A DNA stretch of 64,000 nucleotides from Mesorhizobium sp. M1B.F.Ca.ET.045.04.1.1 (lineage in GTDB: Bacteria > Pseudomonadota > Alphaproteobacteria > Rhizobiales > Rhizobiaceae), in NCBI RefSeq assembly GCF_003952465.1, contig NZ_CP034448.1:1364001-1428000 (forward strand), given 5' to 3'. A program made the position numbers and the translations under genes. This document shows positions 1 to 8,367 of the stretch, piece by piece. The stretch's first letter is position 1. Every line of letters begins with the position of its first letter. The notes below the pieces were generated by a model. It had not been told where the DNA came from and did not search any database. It was given only the letters and a program-made list of their open reading frames with translations.

Positions 1-1
1 G

Positions 2-1003
2 GCGATACGCCGCCGCGTGCCGATGGGGCGCTTGGCTCGCCCCGACGAGATCGCCAGGGTCGTGCGTTTTCTGAGCAGCACGCAGGCGCGCTACATCACC
101 GGCTCGGTGCTGGCAGTCGACGGAGGCTGGATGTCATTCAACCAGCCGGGGGATGCTCACCCGCCGGTGGATGGTGCGCTCCAAGCCGAGCTCTCCTGTC
201 CGGCCGAATGCACAGATGCGCGAATCGTGCTCGTCACCGGTGGCGCAAAAAGCATTGGCGCGGCCGTCGCTCGCCGCTTTGCCGCGAACGGCGACACCGT
301 CGTGATTGCTGATAAAGATGGCACTGCAGCGGCAGAGCTGGCTACATCGCTCCCCGGCAAGCATCTGGCGAAATCGCTGGACGTGGCCGTCGAGAGCGAT
401 GTGGTGTCGATGTTCGAAGAACTGAGGGGACGCTTCGGGTATATCGATGTTCTGGTCAATAGTGCTGATACCGCCGACAGGATTGTGCCTGCGATCGAGC
501 AACTGTCGAAACAGCTCGAACACGTCCTGGATGTCAACCTTACCGGCGCCTTCACCTGCGCGCGCGAAGCGATCAAGGCTATGCGCCCGGGCGGCGTGAT
601 CCTCAATCTCGGGTCGATCGACAGCTTTCTGCCGTTCGCGCCGCGCCATGCCTACGGCGCCTCCAAGGCGGGGATGGATATGCTGACCCGTTGCATGGCG
701 GCCGAACTCGGGCCGGTCGGAATTCGGACAGCCACCGTCGCTCCTGGCCACATCCGCACGCCCGCACTTGCTCAGTTGGCCAAAGCCGGCCGCATCGACC
801 TGACAGCAATCGGACGACGCATCCCCATGGGCAGGATGGGACGGCCAGAAGACGTCGCAGATGCATCGTTCTTCCTTGCTTCGTCTGACGCCTCATACAT
901 CAACGGCTCGATCCTCTACGTGGACGGCGGCTGGACCTCGTTCGGTGATGCGGGAAACGCCAGCGAACTCTATGACGAATGTTTTGCGGAGGCCGCAGGT
1001 TAA
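2..1003 (+). CDS. Tandem short-chain dehydrogenase/reductase (SDR) fusion, 5' end outside window
   Basis: The open frame runs in from the window edge. Its first ~40 residues are the C-terminal tail of one SDR domain, recognisable by the RxPMGRLARPDEIA and VDGGW motifs. After a short linker a complete second SDR domain follows: glycine-rich NAD(P) motif TGGAKSIG, an NSAD motif in place of the usual NNAG, catalytic YGASK, and its own PMGRMGRPEDVA and VDGGW tail. So one polypeptide probably holds two SDR domains, a rare arrangement. SDR enzymes oxidise or reduce alcohols, sugars or acyl intermediates with NAD(P); the substrate cannot be told. The codon at 17 (GTG) could be read as a start, but the tail motif continues upstream of it, so a partial gene is more likely. 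It is followed 138 bp downstream by a flavin monooxygenase on the same strand. Confidence 0.8.
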   Translation, partial: AIRRRVPMGRLARPDEIARVVRFLSSTQARYITGSVLAVDGGWMSFNQPGDAHPPVDGALQAELSCPAECTDARIVLVTGGAKSIGAAVARRFAANGDTVVIADKDGTAAAELATSLPGKHLAKSLDVAVESDVVSMFEELRGRFGYIDVLVNSADTADRIVPAIEQLSKQLEHVLDVNLTGAFTCAREAIKAMRPGGVILNLGSIDSFLPFAPRHAYGASKAGMDMLTRCMAAELGPVGIRTATVAPGHIRTPALAQLAKAGRIDLTAIGRRIPMGRMGRPEDVADASFFLASSDASYINGSILYVDGGWTSFGDAGNASELYDECFAEAAG

Positions 1004-1141
1004 TTGCCAGGCCTTCGCAGGGCGACCGGCCGAGCATTATGAAGCCTCGGCTCCACGACGCACCTGAGGTGCTTGAGATCCAAGCATGTGCATGCCGAGC
1101 ACATTCCCGGTCGGCTGACGTGTCTATAACGAGGAGAAATC

Positions 1142-2194
1142 ATGGAATTTGCCACTTTCATTCTGGCCGCCCAGCGTGGCTATCACCAATCCTCAGAAAG
1201 CGTCATCCGCAACTCCATCGAACAGGCCGTCGCTTCGGAGCAGGCTGGGTTCAACACCGCGTGGTTTGCTGAGCACCACTTCAACAATTACAGCCTCATA
1301 CCATCCCCGCTGATGATGGTGGCGCACTGCGCCGGCTTGACAAGCACGATTCGCCTGGGCACTGCCGTCTGCGTGCTGCCGCTTTACCAACCGCAGCGCC
1401 TGCTGTCCGAGATCGGCTTCGCCGACATCGTTGCGAACGGCCGTCTCGAGCTCGGCGTAGGCTTGGGATACCAGCAGTTCGAGTTCGAACGGTTCGGCGT
1501 GGACATCGATGAGGCGCCGGCCGTCTTTTCGGAATACCTGGACATCATTCTCAAGGGCCTCAACCAAAACGTCTTCGAACACGACGGCCAGTATGAGAAG
1601 ATCCCCCCAACAGCGATTTCGGTCCGCACAGTCCAGCAGCCGACGCCGCCTATCTGGATCGCTGGCGGAGCCGCACGGATGGCTCGGGCCTACCGCGAGG
1701 GGCACAATTTTTTTGTCACAGCCTTCCACGACGGCTTAGAGACTTTGACCACACTGCGTGAATCAGTCGAGAGGGCGGCGGCATCCGAGGAAAAGAACGT
1801 CACCGACGTCAAGATATCGCTGCTGCGCTGCTGCTATGCCAGCCACGACGAGTTGGAGATCAACAGCTATCTCGACAATGCCCGCTTCCAGCGCCGGCTT
1901 TCTGAAGCCCTGCATCAGCGCCGCCAACAGAGCCACGATGGCTACCTGCTGCAGGAGACACCGACCCAGCAGGATCTGTCCTTCGAGACCATGCGCAAAA
2001 ATTTGCCGATTGGCAGCGTAAATCGCGTGATTGATCGCCTGCTGGAAGAGATCGATATCTTGAAACCGGACCAGATCGCAGTTCAGACTCAATTGGGCGA
2101 CTTCGACCAAAAGACGATGCTGCGCCAGATCGAGCTCTGGGGCGACAAGATCATCCCTGCGGTCAACAAGGCGCTTTGTCATGCCGGAAGCTGA
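1142..2194 (+). CDS. Luciferase-like (LLM class) flavin-dependent monooxygenase
   Basis: A 350-residue protein of the bacterial-luciferase-like family, which uses FMNH2 supplied by a reductase and O2 to oxidise an organic substrate. Visible family features are the N-terminal strand MEFATFILAAQRG, the AWFAEHHF motif near residue 40, the RLGTAVCVLPLYQP segment near 80 and the GRLELGVGLGYQQFEF phosphate-binding region near 105. The start has a good ribosome-binding site (GAGGAGAAA). The gene overlaps nifQ by 14 bp, so the two are likely co-transcribed and translationally coupled. A second, diverged LLM gene lies at 8368. The substrate is unknown; association with nifQ does not by itself indicate a role in nitrogen fixation. 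Confidence 0.85.
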   Translation: MEFATFILAAQRGYHQSSESVIRNSIEQAVASEQAGFNTAWFAEHHFNNYSLIPSPLMMVAHCAGLTSTIRLGTAVCVLPLYQPQRLLSEIGFADIVANGRLELGVGLGYQQFEFERFGVDIDEAPAVFSEYLDIILKGLNQNVFEHDGQYEKIPPTAISVRTVQQPTPPIWIAGGAARMARAYREGHNFFVTAFHDGLETLTTLRESVERAAASEEKNVTDVKISLLRCCYASHDELEINSYLDNARFQRRLSEALHQRRQQSHDGYLLQETPTQQDLSFETMRKNLPIGSVNRVIDRLLEEIDILKPDQIAVQTQLGDFDQKTMLRQIELWGDKIIPAVNKALCHAGS

Positions 2195-2807
2195 AGCCGG
2201 CCGTTACGATGATGGCTGCCTATCCAGCGCGCAATGGCGTGGGTCCGAGCTAGGGAGGAGCTTCGATCAGCATGTGCTGCCCTGCGTACATTCACGTTCG
2301 CTTGAGGAGGTCCAGGCGGGCGAGGTGTTGGCGACGGAGGGGACAGGCCTTTCGTCTGTCGAATTGCGTGATGTCTTGGCCGCAACTTTCCCGTCTACCT
2401 CCAGCAGCGTATTCGCTTTGGAGGAGTTGAGCGAGCCCGAGCCGGAACTGGAAGAGGAGCTGCTACGCCGGCTGCTGCTAGCGCATGCTGCGCCGGCCGA
2501 CCCGGCGAGCGGCCGCTTGGCCAAGATCATCGCCCGGCGTGCGATGCGCACGGACCATCTTTGGCGGGATCTTGGCCTCTCAAATCGCGCTGAGCTCAGC
2601 CGCCTGCTTGCCAGACATTTTCCCGCGCTGGCGGCAGGCAACACAGAAAACATGAAATGGAAAAAGTACTTTTACCGCAAGCTGTGTGAGGCCGAAGGCT
2701 TTTCGTCATGCACTGCACCCAGTTGTCGGGAATGCCAGGACTTCGAAAGCTGCTTCGGCCCGGAGGAAGTTGAGAGTCGCCTCTCGCCGACCAGGAATGC
2801 CGGTTAG
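2181..2807 (+). CDS. nifQ: NifQ, molybdenum donor for FeMo-cofactor synthesis
   Basis: 208 residues. The C-terminus carries the NifQ cysteine signature C-x4-C-x2-C-x5-C (CTAPSCRECQDFESCFG, around residues 176-192), which in characterised NifQ proteins binds an iron-sulfur/molybdenum cluster and passes Mo to the NifEN/NifH scaffold. The middle (around residues 95-150) has the helical NifQ segment with RRAMRTDHLWRDLGL and the LLARHFP motif. The N-terminal ~30 residues are less typical, so the true start may lie slightly downstream of the ATG used. It overlaps the upstream monooxygenase and ends tail-to-tail with rpoN2, the stop codons overlapping by a few bases. Confidence 0.92.
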   Translation: MPEAEAGRYDDGCLSSAQWRGSELGRSFDQHVLPCVHSRSLEEVQAGEVLATEGTGLSSVELRDVLAATFPSTSSSVFALEELSEPEPELEEELLRRLLLAHAAPADPASGRLAKIIARRAMRTDHLWRDLGLSNRAELSRLLARHFPALAAGNTENMKWKKYFYRKLCEAEGFSSCTAPSCRECQDFESCFGPEEVESRLSPTRNAG

Positions 2808-4237
2808 TCACTTCGCTTGATCGCAGCTGCGGACAAACGCTTATCGCGGCGCCGTAGTATGGAGGAAGGGATGTTCATCGCCTCGCGATATTTGGTGACG
2901 GTACGGCGAGCGACATTGATGCCGGTCTGCTTGAGCTGAGCAACGATGTCTTCGTCGGAAAGTACCTTGTCGAGCGATTCTTCGGCGATGATTGCCTTGA
3001 TCCGATGGCGGACAGATTTGGCGGAGTGCGCGTCGCCGCCCTCGCAGGATGCGATTGTCGCTGTGAAAAAATACTTCAGCTCGAACACCCCGCGCGGAGT
3101 TAACATGTACCTGTTCGAAGCCACCCGGCTTACCGTCGACTGGTGCATTTTGATCCCGTCAGCGACATTTTTGAGACAGAGAGGCCGCAGATGGGCGACG
3201 CCGTGTGTAAAAAAGGCATCCTGCTGGCGCACGATTTCGGTCGCAACCTTAAGGATCGTCTTAGCGCGCTGCTCGAGGCAGCTGATCAGCCAGTTCCCTT
3301 TTTCCTGGCAATGGTCGAGAAACGCTTTGCCTTCCGGATTTTGATTGGTCAGCTGCGAGATTTCGGCGACATAGGTGTGGTTGATCAACACTTTGGGCAG
3401 CGTGGCCGGATCAAGCTCCACCCGCCATCCACCTTCGGACTTGGGCATTACCCAGACGTCCGGTACGATGGTTTCCGGCGTCCCGGACTGGAACCGGTCT
3501 CCAGGCTTGGGATCGAGCGCGCGGATTTCGTTCCTCATGTCGAGGAGATCCTCCTCGTCGACTCCGCAACGCTGCTTCAATCCCTGAAAATCCCCCCGTG
3601 CAAGCATCTCGAGATTGGCGACCAAAGCTGCCATAGCCGGGTCGAACCGGTCTTGCTGGCGCAGCTGAATCTCCAGGCATTCGCTGAGAGTTCGCGCAAA
3701 AATCCCCGGCGGATCAAATTGCTGCAAGATTCCGATGACCCGTTCCACATCAGCTTGCCGAACGTTTAACCTCCTGGCCAGATCGAAAAGGTTTACCTGA
3801 AGATAGCCAGTGTCCTCCAGATGGGCGGCGAGCTGTCCGGCAATCAGCCGCTCCTGGGGGGTGAACGGGGTGAGGGCGACCTGGCGGGCGACATGGTCGT
3901 GCAATGTTTCGGTGTGGGCGGTAAACTCCTCGACGGCAGGTCGATCGTTGCCGCTACTGCGTTGCGACTTCCATTGCCCGCGCCCGCCAGACGGCCCGCC
4001 AATGGGCGATTCGCCGATTTCGCTTCTGCTTTGACTGCTCCGCTGATCCACCCCTGACAGCGGCGAATCGTCGTCAAACGGGTCAGGCTTCAAAACGGGG
4101 TTCCTCTCGAGTGCCTGCTGCACGAGCTGATGGAGTTCAGTATGCGTCAATCGCAGCAAGCGAATAGCTTCAATGGCTTGAGGCGATAAGACCATACGTT
4201 GCTTCTGGCGTTGAAGCAGGCTTGCTGAGAGATGCAT
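2804..4237 (-). CDS. rpoN: RNA polymerase sigma-54 factor (symbiotic copy)
   Basis: 477 residues, full length for sigma-54. The N-terminal activator-interacting region starts MHLSASLLQRQKQRM and is followed by a leucine/glutamine-rich segment. An acidic/variable linker lies around residues 50-110, then the core-binding domain. The C-terminus has a helix-turn-helix and the invariant RpoN box ARRTVTKYRE about 30 residues before the end. It directs polymerase to GG-N10-GC promoters, many of which are present in this window. The gene lies 68 bp downstream of prxS in the same direction, the arrangement known for prxS-rpoN2 in Rhizobium etli, where the pair is expressed from a NifA-dependent promoter. 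This is therefore probably a second, symbiosis-specific rpoN (rpoN2). Confidence 0.95.
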   Translation of the reverse strand: MHLSASLLQRQKQRMVLSPQAIEAIRLLRLTHTELHQLVQQALERNPVLKPDPFDDDSPLSGVDQRSSQSRSEIGESPIGGPSGGRGQWKSQRSSGNDRPAVEEFTAHTETLHDHVARQVALTPFTPQERLIAGQLAAHLEDTGYLQVNLFDLARRLNVRQADVERVIGILQQFDPPGIFARTLSECLEIQLRQQDRFDPAMAALVANLEMLARGDFQGLKQRCGVDEEDLLDMRNEIRALDPKPGDRFQSGTPETIVPDVWVMPKSEGGWRVELDPATLPKVLINHTYVAEISQLTNQNPEGKAFLDHCQEKGNWLISCLEQRAKTILKVATEIVRQQDAFFTHGVAHLRPLCLKNVADGIKMHQSTVSRVASNRYMLTPRGVFELKYFFTATIASCEGGDAHSAKSVRHRIKAIIAEESLDKVLSDEDIVAQLKQTGINVARRTVTKYREAMNIPSSILRRRDKRLSAAAIKRSD

Positions 4238-4305
4238 GTTGAACCGTAATCTGCCGAGGATGCTCTAGTGTGTGCTTGGGTTGTGTGAGACTTGCCACTT
4301 CTGGG

Positions 4306-4839
4306 TCATGCCGCCGCCTTCAGTTTGTCGAGAACGTTTTGCGGGGATGAAACGCCATAGGGGTCCGTCTCGCAGTTGTCACAGAAGCCTTCCTCCTCGA
4401 ACCACTGCTCCACCACGCCATCGTCGATCAGAGCGGCGTATCGCCAGGAGCGCATGCCAAAGCCCAGATTGTCCTTCGCGACCAGCATGCCCATTTTGCG
4501 CGTGAACTCGCCCGACCCGTCTGGGATCAGCTCGATCTTCTGCAGCCCCAAGGACTTTCCCCACGCATTCATGACGAAAGCATCGTTGACCGAGACGCAG
4601 TAGATCGCGTCAATTCGCAGTTCCAGAAATTGATCATAGAGTTTTTCGAAATCGGGCAGTTGGAAGGTCGAGCAGGTCGGGGTGAAGGCGCCAGGCAGCG
4701 AGAACAGGATGACGCGCTTGCCCCCGAAATAATCGTCGGAGGTCTTGTTCTCCCACCGATAAGGATTTGGCCCCCCGATCGACTCATCGCGAACACGCGT
4801 GCGAAAGGTCACGAGAGGAACGTTCTTTCTGTCGGTCAT
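4306..4839 (-). CDS. prxS: Peroxiredoxin of the Prx5 type, symbiotic PrxS
   Basis: 177 residues. The peroxidatic cysteine lies in the motif PGAFTPTCS near residue 55, typical of Prx5/AhpE-like atypical peroxiredoxins. Further family motifs are VNDAFVMNAWGK near 103 and the DGSGEFTRKMGM segment near 127. A CDNC motif near the C-terminus may provide the resolving cysteine. It reduces hydrogen peroxide and alkyl hydroperoxides in the cytoplasm and would protect nitrogenase and bacteroid metabolism. The start has a GGGAG ribosome-binding site. The upstream NifA/sigma-54 promoter indicates expression under nitrogen-fixing conditions together with rpoN2. The symbol follows the R. etli prxS-rpoN2 arrangement. 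Confidence 0.92.
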   Translation of the reverse strand: MTDRKNVPLVTFRTRVRDESIGGPNPYRWENKTSDDYFGGKRVILFSLPGAFTPTCSTFQLPDFEKLYDQFLELRIDAIYCVSVNDAFVMNAWGKSLGLQKIELIPDGSGEFTRKMGMLVAKDNLGFGMRSWRYAALIDDGVVEQWFEEEGFCDNCETDPYGVSSPQNVLDKLKAAA

Positions 4840-5100
4840 TGATTTGCTCCCAGGCCAAAGTGGTACGGTGCATTTTTCGGTTAAACTGAAGCGGCATCGA
4901 CTTCGGTCGACAGTTCCGGCAGCCTCGCGCCTTGGCGTGGTTGCCTCGGACCGGTCTTGTGCAAGACCGCCCCCGAGCAGGCACGTTTAAAGGCGACGAG
5001 CTTCCGCGGAGACGGGGAATTTCGCTCGCGTGCTTTATCGAGCTTTGAGAGGTAGGCATGGTCTGCAACCGTGATTTTGACTGCGTTCTATCGACCGAGT

Positions 5101-5261
5101 CGCAAGCGCCATGCCAATTGACCCGATGCCTTGGGTTCACTTCGGTTTTTGCAGCAACTTTCGTGTTGTGCAGTAATGCCGGTCGATATTATTGCTCAAG
5201 CAGCACTGGAAATTGGGTGCGACTCCGTTCGGCAAACCCGGCCTTTGTCCGAAGCCGGACA
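5101..5261 (-). promoter_or_regulatory. NifA/sigma-54 promoter of prxS-rpoN2
   Basis: Read on the minus strand, 5116-5101 is TGGCATGGCGCTTGCG, one of the closest matches in the window to TGGCACG-N4-TTGC, with GG and GC exactly 10 bp apart. A NifA upstream activator sequence TGT-N10-ACA lies at 5246-5261, 129 bp farther upstream, within the usual range. Transcription would begin near 5088 and leave a leader of about 250 nt before prxS. A weaker GG-N10-GC match closer to the gene (about 4960-4977, minus) has no nearby activator site. Confidence 0.75.
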
Positions 5262-5823
5262 CGAATGTCGGAAATAGCCAAACGCCAGGATCTGGGGCGG
5301 GTTAAGAAACGTTGCCGTGGGCACCGGCTTCAGCACAATTGCGCCACGCGAGCATGGCTCCCAGCGTCAATGCCGTGCAGCAGCGAGACGAAGTCACTGC
5401 AGAATATCAACCTCTGCGAAGTCGTTGAAACCCAGCATGTGCGAGCCGTTCGAGGCGCAGATCAAGGCATGCTCGAGGAAGAGCTCGTGCTCTCGGCAGC
5501 AAGTGTTGCGACGTCTGACAAGGATCGTCGCGCTTCAAGGAAAAGAACCTGAATGGTGCACGGCTTGTGAAGGCCGGCGCATGGAAATGGCTGGGCTGAT
5601 CATCCTCCATGAGGGTTGAATGAAGAGCTGGCCCCTATCTCCCTCAGCTGCAACGGGGGGAGGTAGGGCATGTCCGTCTATCGCGCTGGGTAACATTCCT
5701 CGGTGAGGCAATAAGGGGGAGCAATTTCTCATTTCGGCAGACACGACCCAGCTCTCCTTTCATGCGCTGATTCCCCCAAGGGAAATCGCGACTCCAGGCT
5801 TCCTATGCAGCGAATCGCGGTGC
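5262..5823. other. Gene-free stretch
   Basis: I see no recognisable coding sequence between the prxS promoter and the asnB relic. Short open frames exist on both strands but none shows a family motif or a convincing ribosome-binding site. Confidence 0.5.
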
Positions 5824-5913
5824 TGTCCGATGTCCGACAATGTCGGATGCGGATCGTAGCTGGGCTAGATCCGTCACTTTGCCTCGATGGTTTCCCACTG
5901 GCCTTATATCTGC
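5824..5913 (+). promoter_or_regulatory. NifA/sigma-54 promoter in front of the asnB relic
   Basis: An exact TGT-N10-ACA activator site at 5824-5839 is followed 59 bp later by TGGCCTTATATCTGC at 5899-5913, which keeps TGGC, the GG-N10-GC spacing and TGC. The pair lies just upstream of the asparagine synthetase fragment on the same strand, so the lost gene was probably under NifA control. Confidence 0.5.
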
Positions 5914-5938
5914 TTCGCCCCAAATGCGGCGACATAAC

Positions 5939-6535
5939 CTGTGCGGCATCTGTGAATGGATCGACTTCAATCGAGACCTCGGAGGTCCCGATGCGCGAAG
6001 GGAGCTTGCCGATATGACGGCCACCATAGCGAACCACGGTCCGGACGACGAGGGGACTTGGATCGGCGGGCCTGCGGCGCTGGGACACCACCGCCTGGCA
6101 ATCATCGATATCCAGGGCGGCCGTCAGCCGAGGATGCTCCAGGAGGATGGCCGACCTGACTTGGTGCTCGTCTACACGGGTGAGACTTACAACTACCGCG
6201 AGCTGCGTCAACAGCTGGCCGGCCTAGTCCATCGCATGAACACGAGCAGTGACACCGAGGTGGTGCTGCACCGCCCCCGCGAGTGGGGCTCTTCGGCGGG
6301 TACACTTTTTTCACGAAATCCGTGAATGTTTCTCGCGACATCATCCCGCAATCGGTGGTGCAGCGGGTGAAGAGCCCGTATCCGGCTATCCAGAATGCCG
6401 CCTACGACAAAATACTACGTACGCGGTTCACTGCGATGCTGGACGACCTAGTGCCGGCAGTGGCACCGCTGTTGTCCGTCGACAGGTCCCGCGCTTGCTC
6501 GGTGCGACCAACAACCTTAAGCGCTAGGGCGTAAC
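5939..6535 (+). pseudogene. asnB-like asparagine synthetase relic with a large internal deletion
   Basis: The 5' part (5939 to about 6290) encodes the glutamine amidotransferase domain of class II asparagine synthetases. It has the CGI motif with the catalytic cysteine, the NHGPDDEG segment, LGHHRLAIID and YTGETYNYRELR. The expected ATG before the catalytic cysteine is CTG here. About 30 bp later, in another frame, the C-terminal end of the same family appears (RVKSPYPAIQNAAYDKILR to about 6510). The synthetase domain in between, several hundred residues, is missing. Intact AsnB makes asparagine from aspartate, glutamine and ATP. Start loss, deletion and frameshift leave no doubt that this copy is non-functional. 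Confidence 0.8.
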
Positions 6536-6752
6536 CTGACCCTGCAAGATCTCCTCACCGACTATAAGGTGCGCCTCACGATCTGAGACGATGGGACAGG
6601 ATGGCTAAGGAGGTGCGCCGTCTTGCATGCCCCGCCACCGAGGCGAACCCTCTTGGCTACGCGCGCCACAGCGACGCTCCATATCGTCAGGCCTGCGTCT
6701 CATGCTCAGATGAGCCGGTATTTGGCTCTCTCATCAGCAAACCGAGAGAGCC

Positions 6753-6905
6753 CATGCCAAGACGGAAGCAAGCAAGACGAACGAGCGTCAGAGATATCCT
6801 GCGCCTGACCCATAAACAGGGCAGTCCGGTGGGCCAGGTGGCAGAGCAACTGAGGTTCGGCAAGACTTCGGCTTCCACCTATCTGCGGGCGCTGGAGACG
6901 GGCTG
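6753..6905 (+). pseudogene. IS21-family transposase (IstA) N-terminal fragment
   Basis: The frame contains RRKQARRTSVRDILRLTHKQG and GKTSASTYLRA, the N-terminal helix-turn-helix of IS21-type IstA. The rest of the transposase and IstB are absent. The surrounding ~250 bp on each side show nothing else recognisable. Confidence 0.6.
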
Positions 6906-7157
6906 TCGTGCAGGCCCTGCATGCGGCTTTGAGGACGATGCGATGTTGAAACACCGTCTGTTGCGCCGAATCGGCCGTCGGCCACACGTTGGGTCGTCAT
7001 CAGGTTCTCGACAGCTTGCCGGTGTCAAATCCAAACCGTGGTCGGCGATCCCCACCAGGGTGGGAAGGCAGCGCTGATATAGCCGAACGTCGATCAAGTC
7101 ACGATCAACTATTGCCTCATGTCACATGCCCTGCGGGACTGAAAAACGGAGAAGAAC

Positions 7158-8288
7158 ATGTGCGATGCAAAACTGAAGACCGTGCTTTCGCTTTTTTCGC
7201 CGGTGGCCAGCAAATTAGATGCTCTCTCGTCCAACGGACCAGCGACGGATGCAAATTGCGTTAAGCTAAATACGAACGAGAACCCGTTTCCGTTGCCGAA
7301 GAGCGTAATGCAAAGTGCAATTGCTGCGATCGAACACCAGTATCTTTATCCGGAAGACGACAATCTCAGCTTAAGGGCAGCTGCCTCCGATGCTTACGGA
7401 TTTTCCAAAGATCAGGTGATTGCCGGCAACGGTTCGTCGGAGCTGCTCGGACTCATCTACAGAGCTTTCCTCGCCCCAGGAGATAGAGTGGCGATGCTGT
7501 CGCCCGGATTTTCGTTCAACCGTAAACTTGCCATGTTGCAGGGTGCCGAGTTTCTCGAAATCGCATCGAGCGAAGCTCATCCCCTGCCGATAGAAAAACT
7601 GCTGTCCGGCCCCGCAAAAGACGCGAAGTTCATTCTGTTGGCTAATCCGAACAATCCGACCGGAACATTCGTGCCGGTGGCCGAAATCGAACGCCTTGTG
7701 GAGCAAGCAGATCGCTTGGTCGTCTTGGATGAGGCCTACGTTGACTTCGCACCCGACAATGCCCTGCGCCTCGTCAATAGACATCCGAATCTTTTGATCT
7801 TGAGGACTTTTTCAAAGAGCTATGCTGCCGCTGGCGTGCGAGTCGGCTTCGGTTTCGGTCACCCAGAAATCATTGGCAGGCTGCGCAACATCCAGAATGT
7901 CTTCAACATGAACGTGATCGGGCAGGCGGTCGGGAAAAGCATTCTTGCGCATCGCCACGCCTACGAAGAGAACCACAGGCACATCAAGCATGAACGACAG
8001 CGAGTGACCCTGGCGCTGTTGCAACTTGGCTTTTCCGTAACACCCTCCCACGCAAACTTTTTGCTGGCCCGTGTGCCGGCGGGACAGGAGGGCTCATGCT
8101 GGCAAGCCGCGTTGAAAGAGCAGGCGATCCTCATCGCCAGCTTTCCTGACGTAGATTTGAAGAACTGTATTCGCGTCAGCATTGGCACCACAGAGCAGAT
8201 GGACAAATTCCTTGCTGCCGCCAAACGAGTCTGTATGAACTTTAAGAAGAATCGCGGTGTGCACAAGCATGAAGTCAATTCACATTAA
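7158..8288 (+). CDS. Histidinol-phosphate aminotransferase-like PLP enzyme
   Basis: 376 residues of the fold-type I, class I/II aminotransferase family closest to HisC. Motifs in order: LNTNENPFPLP near residue 38, GNGSSELLGLIYRAF near 92, the PLP-contacting ANPNNPTGTF near 170, LDEAYVDFA near 197 and the PLP-lysine motif TFSKSYAAAGVRVGF near 223. A GGAGAAG ribosome-binding site precedes the ATG. HisC converts histidinol phosphate and glutamate, but HisC-like proteins outside his operons often act on other amino acids. Here the neighbour is a flavin monooxygenase 79 bp downstream rather than his genes, so a specialised biosynthetic role is more likely than housekeeping histidine synthesis. 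Confidence 0.85.
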   Translation: MCDAKLKTVLSLFSPVASKLDALSSNGPATDANCVKLNTNENPFPLPKSVMQSAIAAIEHQYLYPEDDNLSLRAAASDAYGFSKDQVIAGNGSSELLGLIYRAFLAPGDRVAMLSPGFSFNRKLAMLQGAEFLEIASSEAHPLPIEKLLSGPAKDAKFILLANPNNPTGTFVPVAEIERLVEQADRLVVLDEAYVDFAPDNALRLVNRHPNLLILRTFSKSYAAAGVRVGFGFGHPEIIGRLRNIQNVFNMNVIGQAVGKSILAHRHAYEENHRHIKHERQRVTLALLQLGFSVTPSHANFLLARVPAGQEGSCWQAALKEQAILIASFPDVDLKNCIRVSIGTTEQMDKFLAAAKRVCMNFKKNRGVHKHEVNSH

Positions 8289-8367
8289 GCATCAAGTAAT
8301 AGGTGTCGATGTGTCGAAAGCTATGATGTTTAGTGAATAAATAACAGGTAATTTGGAGAACAATTAA

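Noticed and set aside
4784-5140. 118-codon minus-strand frame in the prxS leader
   Set aside because: It overlaps the prxS start and spans the sigma-54 promoter; no coding motif.
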